Below are positions 30,270-42,128 of a stretch of 64,000 nucleotides of DNA, piece by piece (position 1 is the stretch's first letter; each line of letters begins with the position of its first letter). A model generated the notes under the pieces. It did not search any database. It was not told the origin of the DNA and saw only the letters and a list, made by a program, of their open reading frames with translations. Source of the stretch: Lucinisca nassula (lineage: Eukaryota; Mollusca; Bivalvia; Lucinida; Lucinidae). The position numbers were made by a program, and so were the translations under genes. The stretch is taken from the NCBI GenBank assembly GCA_963580285.1, contig OY757019.1, forward strand, positions 59,044,587 to 59,108,586, written 5' to 3'.

Positions 30270-33160
30270 CAGTCGACAGACAGAAGAAGCATGATGGACC
30301 ATGAAATAAGGCTCATGTCGGTTGAAATATTGCTTATGTTGGTTGACACACAGTCCATGTTGGTTGAAATTTTGCTCATGGTGGTTGAAAAGCTCACATT
30401 GGTTGTAATATAGCTCATATTTGTTCTAATATAGCTCATGTTGGTGTTGGTAAAATAGAGCTCATGTTGGTTGGAACATAGCTGATGTTGGTTGAAACAT
30501 AGCTCATGATGGTTGAATCATAGCTCTTATTGGTTGAAATAGAGCTCATGTTCGTTAAAAAGCTCATGTTGGTTAAAACATATCTCATGCTGGTTAAAAC
30601 GTAACTCATGTTTGTCAAAATATAGCTCATGCTGCTTGAAGTATTCATGTTGTTTGACACATGGCTCGCGGTGTTAAAAGTATAACTTACGTTGGTTGAA
30701 ACACAGCCCGTTAAAACATTGCCAAAGTTGGTTGAAGTATTGCTCATGTAAGTTGAAATATAGCTCATGTTGTTGTTGCTTGAGACATAGCTCACGTTGG
30801 AGAAAATGTAGTTCATTTTCTTTGTAAAAGTGCTCACACTGGTTGAAATATAGCTCACGCTGGTTGAATTGCTGGAAAGATGTCATGTTGGTTGAAACAT
30901 TGCTCATATTGGTTGATATATTGTCCATGTTTGTTGAAGTGCACTCCATGTTGGTTGAAATATAGCTAATGTTGGTTGAAATATAACTCATGTTTGTAAA
31001 AATATAACTTTTGTTGGTTTGACATTGCTCATATTGGTTGACGTATAGCTGATGTTGATGAAATATAGCTCTTGTTCGTTGAAATACAATTCATGCTGGT
31101 TGAAATGTCGCCCCATGTTGGTTCATGCATAACATAACCTGGCTCGTGTTTGCTGAATGTGGACAAAAAGAAAGATCATTCTGGTTAAAATATAACTTAA
31201 GATTGGTTAAATATAGCAACTGTTGCTTGAAATATAGTTTATGATGAGGGAAATATAGCTCAAGGTGGTTGAAATATAGCTCACGTTGGTTGAAATATTG
31301 ACCATGTTAGTCAACATGGTTGAAATATATAGCTCTTGGTGGTTAAAGCATAGCTTTTTTTTGGTTGAAAGACCAATCATTTTGGTTGAAAAATAGCACA
31401 CTTTGGTTGAAAAGCACATACTGGCGGAAATACAGCTTATGTTGGTTGACAGATACCTCATGTTGGTTGAAACATTGCTCATGTTGGTTGAAATATAGCT
31501 GATGTTGGTTGAAAGATAGATCATACTGGCTGGAACACAGCTCATGTTGATTGGAATATAACACCTGTTGACTGAAACATACCCCATATTGGTTGAAACG
31601 TAGCTCATGTTGATTGAAAGATATACAGCTCTTTTGTCAAAGTGTAGCTCGTACTCATGTCTAATGAACGCTAGCTCATATTGTTTGAAACATTGTCCAT
31701 GCTGGTTCAAACATACCGCATGTTAGATCTTGGGGAAACATAGTTCGTGTTGGTTTTATGATAGGTAATGTTGGTTCATGCATAACTCATGTTGGTTGGA
31801 ACATAACTCATGTTGATTGAAGCATACTCATGCTGGTAGAAATACAGTTCATAACGGTTAAATTAAAGCTCATGTAGGCCGAAACGCCCAAGTTGATTGA
31901 AATCTAGCTCATGTTGGTTGAAAGATAGCTCATCTCGGTTAAAATAAAGCTCTTGTTGGCTTAATATAGCACCTGTTGGTTGCAATATTGCCCCTATTGG
32001 TTGACATATAACACATGGTGGTTTAACGGCTGCGTATGGTGGTTGAATTATAGCTCATAATGGTTGAAATATAGCTAATATTATTTTAAATATAGCTCCA
32101 ATTGGTTGAAATATAGCTGTTGGTGGTTTACATACAGCTCATGTTGGGTGAAACACAGCGCATGATGGTTGAAAGATAGCTCATGCTGGTTTAAACATAA
32201 ACCATGCTGGTTTAAACACAGCTCATGTTGGTTGAAATATAACGCATGTTGGTTGAAACATAGCTCATATGTTTTGAAACTTTGCTCCAATTTGGTTGAA
32301 ATTAAGCTCATGTTGGTGAAAGATAGCTTATGCTGGTTGAAACATAGTTCATTTTGGTCGATTTGTCGAAACAAAGCTCATACTGGTTGAAAATTAGCCA
32401 CAGTCGGCGGTTGAAGCGTAGCTCTTGTTGGTTGAGGCATAGCTCATTTTGGTCGAAACATAGCTCATTTTTATTAAAAATTAGCTTCTGTTTGTTGAAA
32501 GGTGACTCCCTCCTGTTGGTCGAAATAAAGTCCATTGTTGGTTCGTGTTGGTTGAAAGATAACTAATGTCTTTTGAAAGACAGGTTATGCTGGTTGAAGA
32601 TAGTTCATGTTGGTTGAAAGATACCTCTTGTTAGTTGAAATATAAGCATAAGCAACTTTGCTTTTTCCAAATCCTGCTGATCTTTTCTAGTATGTTACAC
32701 TGTAATTGAAACGAAGTTTACACAAAATATAGCCCATGTAGGTTGAAACATTGCTCACATGTTGGTTGAAATATAGCTCATGTTGGTTGAAATAAAGCTA
32801 ATGTCGGTTGAAATGTGGCTTATGTTGGTTGAATAATAGCTCGTATTGGTTGGTAGAAACTTAGCTCATGCCGGTTAAACATAGCTCATGGTTGTTAAAA
32901 TATAGCTCATATCAGTTTAAACTAGCTCATTTTAATTGATATATAGCACCTTTTGATGGAAAGTAACTCATGGGGGTTGAAATATAGCTCGTGATTGTTG
33001 AAGTAGAGATCATTTGGACTGAACTATAGCTAATGGTGTTTGAAATATAGCTCTTGTTGGTTGAAAATTAGCTGCTGTTCGTTGAAATCTCTTTTTGGTT
33101 GAAGCAATGCACGGGTTGGGTAAAACAAAGCTCATTTTGGCTGAATCATTGCTTATATTG
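30270..33160. repeat. Degenerate 21-bp minisatellite, main block
   Basis: Well over a hundred imperfect copies of ATAGCTCATGTTGGTTGAAA(T), interrupted by short unrelated bits (for example 32645-32720). Because 21 is a multiple of three, long stop-free frames appear on the minus strand, reading as Met-Ser-Tyr-Ile-Ser-Thr-Asn heptads (up to 167 codons at 31207-31710). I see no start, splice or domain context that would make them genes. Confidence 0.95.
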
Positions 33161-33164
33161 GTTA

Positions 33165-33330
33165 TGGGAAAGTAACTGTCCTTTGGCTTTTACGCTATTG
33201 ATGTTTTCATTAGGGTCTGTTGTTTCATGTTTGTGTTTCGTTCCCTTTGGTGTCTCTGATGGGAGCTGTGGGTTGATTGTATAGATTCCTGATCATTGCC
33301 TCCACTTCTTTTTCAAATTAATTTGGATGG
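33165..33330. mobile_element. Foldback TIR inserted in the minisatellite
   Basis: GGGAAAGTAACTGTCCTTTG, then GTGTCTCTGATGGGAGCTGT, then GATTCCTGATCATTGCCTCC: a solo arm of the foldback family. From 33331 to 33835 no repeat is recognised apart from a T-run near 33459-33480. Confidence 0.75.
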
Positions 33331-33835
33331 CTTGCTACATTTAGCCAGTTGTCATTATTTTTAATTGCAGCCAGCTTGCTTTTTTCACACGTGTAGACAT
33401 CTTCAAATGTGCCTTTTACTTTTAGCAATCCGGTTTATAGCTTCTGCAGGCAACAGTTTTTTTTTTTTTTTTTTTTTTTCTCGTTTTTCAGATTTTTCCT
33501 CCATTAGTCCATTTGAAGACAATTTGCATGAAATGTCCAAACCTATTTTCTGGGAAACGTAAGAAAACTGTTTTCAATTTGTTGTTTGCCTAGCCAGTCA
33601 CGCTGTTCTCCTTACTTAATCAACAGAAAAGCAGCAGTTGTAAGGAAATGCTGATTTATTAAGTTACTCATAAAATTTATTTTGATAATTTCGAAATCCT
33701 TCCACATGAACAAATGTACTTTTGCAAAACTTCCAACTTGCTAGATTTAGCAGTGCTGAGAATTGTAGCTTGCATTTCTGAAGAAATTAACTATCATTTA
33801 GAAAGTTTAAAAATTTTTTACAGTTGATCCCTGTG

Positions 33836-34405
33836 AAATAGAGCACCCTTTGGTCGAAACATAATGGTTGAATGATAGCTCTTGTTGGTTGATATATATA
33901 TGAGGGGCCTCATTACACCTGTTTGCTAAATGTAGATCACGTTTGTCGAAATATAGCTCTTGTTGGTTGAAATATAGCTCAAGTTGGTCGAAATATAGCT
34001 CATGTTGGTTGAAATATAGCCCATGTTGGTCGAAATATAGCTCATGTTGCTTGAAACATAACTCATGTTGTATGTTGGTTGAATCCTAACTCTTTATTAG
34101 TCGAAATATAGCCCATGTTGGTTGAAATATAGCTCCTTTTGGTTGTATATAGTTCTTATTGGTTGAAATAAAGCTCATGTTGGTTGAAACAGATCATGTT
34201 TGTTGAAACATAGCTGATGGGGATTGAAATATATATCATGTTGGTTGAAATATAGCTGTTGGGTGAAATATAGCTCATGGTGGTTGAAATATAGCCCATG
34301 ATGATTGCAATATACCTCAAGTTGGTTGTAATTCAGCTCATGTTGGTTGTTGGTTCGTGTTAATTAAAATATAGCTCATGTTTGATGAAATATAGCTCAT
34401 GTTGT
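33836..34405. repeat. Degenerate 21-bp minisatellite, second block
   Basis: The same ATAGCTCATGTTGGTTGAAA unit resumes, with several near-consensus copies in a row between 33960 and 34060. It ends where a SINE-X is inserted; a few unit-like bases (TCATAGCTCGT) follow the SINE. Confidence 0.95.
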
Positions 34406-34407
34406 CA

Positions 34408-34696
34408 GATTTTGAGGTTTAACGTCCCCGTCAACACTGTATATGTCATTTTGGAGACGTTGCTTCCAATGCGGGACTTTTACCCGACAATGAGATGAAA
34501 TGACATCTCAAGCCCTGCCACCTAATGAAACCAATATGATGTATATGCATGGACGGCCTGACACGCGCCACTTTTCCCGGGCAGGCTTAGAACCTCTAAG
34601 CGTTTACCAGTACTCGTGTGTGATCAGTTTCAGCTCTACGTGGAAGCATCATGCAGCCCATCTATTGCTGCAAGCCCCGATGGGCGGGGGCCTTAA
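34408..34696 (-). mobile_element. SINE-X, full length with target duplication
   Basis: The duplication CATGTTGTCA lies at 34398-34407 and 34697-34706 and is itself minisatellite sequence. On the minus strand the element runs from GGCCCCCGCCCATCGGGGCT to GACGGGGACGTTAAACCTCA. It is slightly shortened at the tail (no CAAA run). Confidence 0.9.
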
Positions 34697-34799
34697 CATG
34701 TTGTCATAGCTCGTATAACAGGGCTTACGATAATACATCCGTGGAAAAAATAGCGTCTATCTTATCTCTAGAAATACATTTTTTCAAGTGAAAATGTTT

Positions 34800-34971
34800 T
34801 ATATTTTTCTTATTTTTTTTTGTCCAACTATAGATTGTGAGTGCTCGTTAGAGCCGCCTCAACGAGGCGATTCTAACAAGTACCCATAATCTCTGTCCTT
34901 GAGGAAAAATAAAGAATACCCCTTAAACCCTATTTTTCTCTATATAAAGTGGAGTTTAGATGGGACTTCAT
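34800..34971. mobile_element. Palindromic MITE, subfamily B
   Basis: GAGTGCTCGTTAGAGCCGCC, then TCAACGAGGCGATTCTAACA, then CCTTAAACCCTATTTTTCTC and GTGGAGTTTAGATGGGACTT. The core has arm mismatches. Confidence 0.8.
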
Positions 34972-35183
34972 TTCACGGACTTGTTAACATGATGAGAAGT
35001 TTCAATAGTTCGGAAGAATCCATAGTTTTTACTTTTGTACATGCATAGGCACTGCATGTAACCTTTCCGGAAAATAGTTCACGGACTTGTTAACATGATG
35101 AGAAGTTTCAATAGTTCGGAAGAATCCATAGTTTTTACTTTTGTACATGCATAGGCACTGCATGTAACCTTTCCGGAAAATAG
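34972..35183. repeat. Exact 106-bp tandem duplication
   Basis: Two copies (34972-35077 and 35078-35183) with no difference, starting TTCACGGACTTGTTAACATG. The absence of divergence points to a recent event, or to an assembly artefact. Confidence 0.95.
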
Positions 35184-35296
35184 TTCAAGGTCAACCTAGG
35201 ATCGCCATTCGGACAGATTTTTAAGGCTCCGTGGCCACAACGCTGCTTTTCTTGTTTGTACTACCAGTCTAATCAACATTAAACATATGCCTTCGA

Positions 35297-35297
35297 T

Positions 35298-35337
<40 letters not shown>
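35297..35337. repeat. (TTTA)n microsatellite
   Basis: About ten TTTA units followed by T-rich sequence. Confidence 0.95.
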
Positions 35338-35338
<1 letters not shown>

Positions 35339-35449
35339 TCTATTTTATAATATTATTTAATCATTATTATTTTTTTATCCTGTCGCTGAGACCCAGCAGC
35401 TATCCTTTATCTCGGAAAGACCTACATATTAAGTTCTCAATCAATATTA

Positions 35450-35745
35450 TCTATAAAAGGGTTATCCTTTGGAAGCAAGGAATACAACACAGAACTTGAA
35501 AATATGAAGTGTACATGTTTTCTGAGCCAGACTAGTTAGTTTCGGCCAATTAGGCCTCATCTGTGACCCTCAAATAGTTTCCAAATTCCACTATGGAATC
35601 AATGATCCCAAAGGACAAGAAAATATAAACTACACTATGATGTAGGGCAGGGAGACTTTTTACGGCCGCCACACATTCCCAGACACCAGCTGTAGTGACG
35701 TTAAATATGTTATAAAAGGGTTATCCTTTTGAAGACGGTTTGTGG
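35450..35745 (+). repeat. Repeat R, one unit plus start of the next
   Basis: CTATAAAAGGGTTATCCTTT, then CAGACTAGTTAGTTTCGGCC, then GATGTAGGGCAGGGAGACTT and GACGTTAAATATG, then the unit restarts TATAAAAGGGTTATCC. The unit is about 260 bp. The TTAAATATG end is SINE-like, but no tRNA head was seen. Confidence 0.75.
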
Positions 35746-36078
35746 CTGCCTAGTTCTAGCGAGCACCCGGCCTCTCTATTTGCTGCACCCACAAATGGCA
35801 TAAAAATGTTCAGTTACATTGGTCAATAACATAATATTTTAGAACTTTTTTTTTTTTAATGAAGCTGAAGTACGGCGGTCACGAACATATGTACAATTAC
35901 TGATTTTGACGAAAACAATCATTGTTTAACTGAATGTATCTATTACTGCCTTAATAATTAAGAACATTGTTTAGGAACAAAATACCTACATGTTTTTATT
36001 TGAAGATGCAAAAGATTGGGCATTATTTGTAAAACCCATTTGAAAGTTTGATAAATATATAAATCAATTTAAAAGTGT

Positions 36079-36084
36079 CAAAAA

Positions 36085-36135
<51 letters not shown>

Positions 36136-36236
36136 ACGCCCATAAGAAATAAGCAAATAAATAAATAAATAAATAAATAAGCAACAAAATAAATAAAGAA
36201 ATAAATAAATCAGCAAATAAATAAATAAATAAATTT
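36079..36236. repeat. (AAAT)n microsatellite, interrupted
   Basis: Some 160 bp of AAAT units with small interruptions (GCCCATAAG, GCAAC). Nothing is recognised in the 330 bp before it. Confidence 0.95.
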
Positions 36237-36339
36237 GCATTGTGTTTTCTCATTACCATAACACATAGTACTTCCTTTCACACCTCCAAACTGCTTTATT
36301 TTCTTGTAAAAAAAATTGATACTATTTTCATTTATTTTT

Positions 36340-36475
36340 AAAACATAGTCTCAGAAGGTGGTTTCAAACGGGTACCGAAAACCTATGTCTTGGAGCAGCA
36401 ATAAGAAAAAAAATAAAAATAATAGTTTATCCATTTACAGTGGGGTTTACAGGGATGTTTATTTCACGCACTTTT
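36340..36475. mobile_element. Palindromic MITE, subfamily B, partial
   Basis: AGGTGGTTTCAAACGGGTAC, then ACCTATGTCTTGGAGCAGCA, then CAGTGGGGTTTACAGGGATG. The left arm is lost. Confidence 0.7.
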
Positions 36476-36579
36476 AATGTGATGTTTATTTTAAATCTGG
36501 TTTTTGCATATAGCAGTTTGGTAGGAGTCGCCTTTAATTACGTATATTTTAATTTACCTTACTTTACAAATACATTCAG

Positions 36580-36675
36580 ACTGGAAACCCCTAAATGGGT
36601 TCCGTGGCAAACAGTGCAGGCCCAGATCAGCAGAACGCGGCGTCTGATCAGGGCCTACACTGTTTGCAAACAAAA
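36580..36675. mobile_element. piggyBac-like MITE fragment
   Basis: CCCCTAAATGGGTTCCGTGG, then GCAAACAGTGCAGGCCCAGA, then GCGGCGTCTGATCAGGGCCT. It has the core hairpin and left shoulder only. No feature is recognised from here to 37165. Confidence 0.75.
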
Positions 36676-37171
36676 AATACTTTGCCCACAACAGACAAAA
36701 ATAATATTAGAAAAGTGTTTGGATTTTTTTTCGACTGTAAAATTTCACGGAACACACAAACTGAGCCATTCCCATTTTTCTTGCTGTCAAGAAAACCCAT
36801 TTCTTATACAAACTGACTTTTACTTCGGAGTTATTCACGCAACAATATTGCTCGTTTCGACAGACAAGTGTAGAGGAGGAAAAAAATCTCATTTATTATC
36901 CACTGTATTACAAGATCGGCGGGGAGACGATATTCTTTGATGTTAATAGTCGACCCCACGCATATAATGTCCAGTGATACACGAGCTTGTTGCGCTGTAT
37001 ATCATACATAGTAAAAAAAGAAAAAAAGAGAGTAAAGTTTAATACAAACAGCTATATTCCGAAAATGCATATCAGGCATAAATAAATAATATTTCGAAAT
37101 GAAACCGCATACGTTTTAAAATCTATTTCATTATTATTAATAATAATATTACTATTACTACTGTCGTTGCA

Positions 37172-37485
37172 GATGCTGAAACACGCCTATATAATTTTGA
37201 CCCCCTTTAACCCCACTTTTATATAGTAAAATTGGGGTTTACAGGGGTAAACCTTCTTTTTTCTTATTTCTGCTCTAAAATATAAATTGTGGGTACTCTT
37301 TAGAACCGCCTCAATGAATATAAATTGTGGGTACTCTTTAGAACCGCCTCAATGAGGCGGTTCTAACGTGTACCCTCAATCTATATTTCGAGCAGAAATA
37401 AGAAAAATATCACAATCTTTATCGGAAAATTTTTGTTTTTATTTGGGCGGTAAAATTTACAATGTATTAGTATATGCGTGTTTTT
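37172..37485. mobile_element. Palindromic MITE, subfamily A, with duplicated left arm
   Basis: Ends ACACGCCTATATAATTTTGA and GTATATGCGTGTTTTTAT. The block AATATAAATTGTGGGTACTC plus TTTAGAACCGCCTCAATGA occurs twice in tandem before the complementary right arm. This left-arm duplication looks like slippage at the hairpin. Confidence 0.85.
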
Positions 37486-37639
37486 ATTATATATTAAGAT
37501 CCATATGAAGAACACCTTTAACCCCTCAAAAGAAATAATAATAACAATAATAATAATAATTTAAAATAAAACAAAATAAATCTAATGAGTGCTTCCGAAA
37601 CTCGTGCACTCTGTTCGCTATTAAGCTCCTGCTTACAAA

Positions 37640-37668
37640 TTGTTGAGAGAGAGAGAGAGAGAGAGAGC

Positions 37669-37764
<96 letters not shown>
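37640..37764. repeat. (GA)n microsatellite
   Basis: About 120 bp of almost pure GA, with one CGGAA interruption near 37668. Sequence from 37765 to 38300 is AT-rich without recognised features. Confidence 0.98.
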
Positions 37765-37766
<2 letters not shown>

Positions 37767-38300
37767 CCATTGTCAATTAAGTTATTATAAATTAAGTTCA
37801 ACGACATTGGCGGAAAAAAGATACTTATTCTATATCGCCTAACTTTGTCTCTGCAGAACGACAGACACAGCGGAGTAATATATTTATTTGCGCGTTGTAA
37901 TATGGACAGTAATACGTTGGACTAGAGACTATTTATCATCATTATAAGTCAGTTCAGGTTTCTGCTATCACGTATAAACAAACATAAATTCATTCTCTGC
38001 TGAAAGACTATTTACGATAACAACAATAATGCTTGTATATTATTTAGGCATTGACGGTTACTTTGAGGCTACCGGCAAAACGAACCGAGATTTATTTTAT
38101 CACGAAATAGGATGCGTTTTCAACGCCAAGATAAGGGTAATATTTGAACATGCGCTGTGTTTTTAAACGTTGCCTGATTACGCAAAGGAAGATGAAAAAA
38201 TTAAATATCTATTTAAGTTTTCTTCCACTTTATTTAATATCTAATAGCATTATGTTTGTTCATAAAGATGAATATTTAAAAATACGAGAAAACGTACTAA

Positions 38301-38528
38301 TTAACCCATTCAGTACCAGAAACCGCTAAAGGGGTACCTTGGCAAACAGTGCAGGCCCAGATCAGACGCCGCGGAACGCGGCGTCTGATCAGGGCCTCTA
38401 CTGTTTGCTAAAAGTTCACTCATTTTCCAAATAAATTTTGATGAAAACACAACCAGTCACCCCTGAATTTTGAAATTGACCCCTGTTATATATAAGGCGG
38501 AGATTCCATTTGGTACAAAAAGGGTTAA
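38301..38528. mobile_element. piggyBac-like MITE, full length
   Basis: TTAA|CCCATTCAGTACC at the left and GGTACAAAAAGGG|TTAA at the right: 4-bp TTAA duplication and CCC/GGG ends, as in piggyBac transposons. Inside is a hairpin, CAGATCAGACGCCGCGGAAC against GCGGCGTCTGATCAGG. It has no coding capacity. Confidence 0.85.
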
Positions 38529-40355
38529 GAGTGTGTTCTTTTGCGAAATAGGTGCACAAATTAAAGCGATGTCTATTTGGGGCTGTTACTGTCTCTTATC
38601 AGTTGCATTACTGCAAAGATAAATAAAAAAATCACCGTTGATTTCGAAATACGATTTTGAATACGTTTAAACGTTGTTTGAGCGGTTAATTCATGTTCTT
38701 GCTAGAGTATCACAGTTCCGCCGAAATTATATAAATTTGAAGAAAATATATCCAGTCTTATCCAGTGTTAGACAATGGACAATGTGCTTCTTGAACGCTT
38801 AATAATATTAATACAATATCTATAAACAAAATTGCAAATAACCCAGAAAAAAGTCTCATTTCAAGATTCTTTCTGAAAATTCATATTTACTATTTTAGCA
38901 GCAAATTTAACATTGGTGTGTTTTGATATAAAATCCTTTATTTATGCTATTCTATTTATTTCTGTGTGTTCTTGTTTTGTTGTGTTTTTATTTTATTTTT
39001 TATTTTTTTTGTTGTTGTTGTTTTGTGTGTGTGTGTCTTTATTCGTTTTCTCTACATAGAAAATTTATTTTCAGTTTACAATTATATTTTTGTCTATTTT
39101 GTTTACTTTTCATAGATTATGTTTAAGCTGGTTAGGCGGCTATGTTTTAAACATACATATTTGAAACTTTTCACAAATTAGAAAACATTAAATACGCTAT
39201 AAATATACAGACAGAGGTAAGTAACAAAGCTAATGCCCTGTCAATATCCTGCCAATATTCTTTTCATACAGTTGCAGATATATGCATAATAACTGTACCT
39301 AGATCTACACACTGATCTACAATGTGAAAACCAAACTAGGAAATAGCTAATTTATAAAGAACAAAAATATCTGAAAATATATAATGACGGCAAACAATAT
39401 GAGTTTTTCGGTAATTATGAAAAAAAATGCAATTAGCGCGAGTTTTAACTTTTTTTTCAGATTTGGTTTCTATAGATCAATCTCAGCACACGTAATTTGT
39501 TCGTTTGGACCCATGATATACAATTTACTTCTAGAACTATAAAGAAATAGATGCTTTTCGAATTTTGTTAAATTATCAATATTATGTTTTTGTTTGATTT
39601 GATTTTTTTTCTTCTTTTTACTCGTCCAAATTATCACAGTGAGGCGGTGTAGTATCATGGAACTTGCATTTTATGCTGAAATAAGAAAATAATTTATGCC
39701 TACAGAAACCTCACGTTTCTTTTCACTTTATTTGCTTAAAAAGTAATATTTATCAAAAATTTCACCCAGCTGGCAATAACTTAGCGATGACGTCGAAGTG
39801 ACATCGCTACAAGATTTGTAGGCTACCAAATGTTGGAGTTACGTTACTATGTCAGTATGACATCGCTGCAGTGTGGGGTGCTAGATGATTTAGTATGCTG
39901 TCTGAAACCACCATAATGCTGACATCAGTTTTAATTCCCATTCTGGACTTCGTGAGTTTCTTTTTCATATTAAGTCCAGTGGTGTCTATAGGGATAGATA
40001 TTTCAAATTATTATCTAGAGAATAATTATGCTCCTTTTTCAAAGTTAATGATACATACATCTAAAAGAGTTCCATCACGTGAACAGGTCCGTAAAACGAA
40101 CATTCCCTAAACCCTATTTTAACGAGCACCCAGAACCTGTGTGGAAAATGTACTATGCCGCACGGGTGTGTGTTATCGTAATGATTTCAAAATAAACGTT
40201 TCAGTCCACAGCTAACTCCACGTTGTCATGCAAGGTAACAGTTCATGTAGTGAACGCTCCCGTAAACGCCACTTTATACAGAATCGAGTACTGACAGTAC
40301 TGATCTGAGAGTAGTCCTGCATGAACTGAGACTTAGACAGACTCGCGCGGTTTAA
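38529..40355. other. AT-rich region without recognised genes
   Basis: Long AT-rich stretch with T-rich low complexity near 38970-39040. A palindromic MITE scrap (CCCTAAACCCTATTTTAACG) lies near 40105. I see no conserved protein or RNA feature. Confidence 0.5.
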
Positions 40356-40357
40356 CC

Positions 40358-40700
40358 CTTTAATTCAAGTATTGTAAGCAAACAGTGCAGAGCCTGATCA
40401 GACGCCGCGTTTGGCGGCTCTAATCTGGCTACACACTATTCGCCAATGTCCGAGTAGACAGTTAATCAGCCAGTATTATGCTCTGATGTCACAGGGAGAA
40501 GAAAAGTATTGCTATAAATAAGCGTTTCCTGGATGTTATGGTAGTCACGTGAACAATAGCAGGCGGGAAGCTTCTGCGGTCAGTACCAAAAATGTGGGTT
40601 TTGCAAAGGTACACATTATTGCCTAATTTTTGCTCAGAAACATAGATTTTGGGTACTCGTAGAACCGCCTCATTGACACAGCTCTAACGAAAACAACCAT
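40358..40700. mobile_element. piggyBac-like MITE fragment and decayed palindromic MITE
   Basis: AGCAAACAGTGCAGAGCCTG and ATCAGACGCCGCGTTTGGCG near 40380-40440, then about 200 bp of other sequence, then GGGTACTCGTAGAACCGCC and TCATTGACACAGCTCTAACG near 40652-40690. Confidence 0.6.
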
Positions 40701-41820
40701 TTATGTCAGCAACAGAAAAATCTCACACACTAAAGTCATTCGTTTTGACAAATATGAACAGAATGTCACTCTCGGGTATTTATTCTTGTCGCTAGCTGCG
40801 CGATAGGATGCGTAAAATCATCGGATTTTTCACTCATAATTCCGTTCAGTATCCAAACATGTAATTGGAATTCCAAGCAAGGTACATTTCACACATGAAA
40901 CAGAACAAATTCCTCATGAATTGATACAAGAAAATTCATCTTTCCTGAAACAACTTTCCACGGGAGCAGAAATTCGGCGAATAAGAAGCAGATGGCTGCT
41001 CCTCGAGTTTATATCTATAAGCAAGGAAGTTTTATGACCCCACAAAACTTCTACGCTACTGACCTAAGATGAGCGAAGTCGTAAAACGTCTTTACTATCA
41101 CAATCATTATAGAAAATATTACCTTCCCCGCTTTCAAGCCCTAGTTTATTGAAACAACAAAATGAAACAAAATAGGTCGTTTCGTGGCGATAAATTACAA
41201 GCCTGCGGTAGTAAACGACCGAAATGTCTTCCCCATACCAAAGAAAATGGCGGTTTTAATGCACCGCCATAGACGACACACGTTGACAAAGGTACATAAA
41301 ATTCAAACAACTGCCAATAATTTTCTTCAAACCAAGGATGTTTTGCTTGAATAAATGAAGTGGAATGGTTTATAGTTTTGGCACAGTCAGTAATTCACGT
41401 TAATTGTTTAGCAGGGCAACGTTTCGTTGGACATAATGCTTGGCCATGGCAAAGACAAAAGTGCATTATGAATGCCGAGCAACGCCAAATCTCGTCATGA
41501 CGCAATGCTAGTTATCCAACATAATATTAATTGTGAATATCTACATTAACTTATTCATTTACATGCTAGAACACAAGCCAAGACTGGACAAGACCACAAC
41601 TTCCAAACGCTCTTTTGAAGTGGTAGTATTTTGTGTCGCTGCCCGTGTTATTGAAAGGGCGCATTTGGTGTTTTGATTTATAGATAATTTGTGAAGAAAA
41701 TGTTCATTAAAACCACTTAGATAGTGCGTGTTTAAATTTTGGCGTGTTGAAAAGACTATTATACACTACCAAAAGAGCAAATATGGACATTGTTGACAAT
41801 CCCAAACGTTATGCCTAAAC
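40701..41820. other. No gene recognised
   Basis: About 1.1 kb without family repeats. It contains an ATGGCGGTTTTAATGCACCG-CCAT mini-hairpin near 41248. Open frames are short. Confidence 0.4.
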
Positions 41821-41821
41821 A

Positions 41822-42064
41822 CAATCCGCGGGTTTGATACCTGTCGGGGTCGGCACCATTATTTCATGGATATTTATCAGAAAATATGTTCTCTCCGTTC
41901 CACTGATCCAAGCAATTCTGGCGAAAAAAATGTACACCACATGTACAGGTTAACTTCTTACGTATAAGCCTGCCCAGGAAAGTGAGGAAAGGTAAACAGA
42001 CCGGCTCAAAAATGACCTAAACAGTGTCGACTGGGCCATTAATATCCAATATAAACAAACAAAC
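41822..42064 (+). mobile_element. tRNA-derived SINE, 5' truncated
   Basis: It starts at a box-B-like CGCGGGTTTGATACCTGTCG and continues ATAAGCCTGCCCAGG, AAATGACCTAAACAGTGTCG and a short CAAACAAAC tail: the same family as 26340-26658. Confidence 0.75.
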
Positions 42065-42128
42065 AGACCTACATAAAATCGTCTCTCTCTTTATAGCATT
42101 CATATGAAAACAAGTGCTTCAGCTGAAG

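Noticed and set aside
30436..32374. Several 70-167 codon minus-strand frames with Met-Ser-Tyr-Ile-Ser-Thr-Asn or Asn-Gln-His-Glu-Leu repeats as protein genes
   Set aside because: They are translations of the 21-bp minisatellite in different phases; phase shifts and stops every few hundred bases argue against a gene.
30270..34405. CRISPR-like array
   Set aside because: The units are contiguous with no unique spacers, and this is eukaryotic DNA.
37526..37842. Ser-Leu or Arg-Glu repeat proteins
   Set aside because: These are translations of the GA microsatellite.
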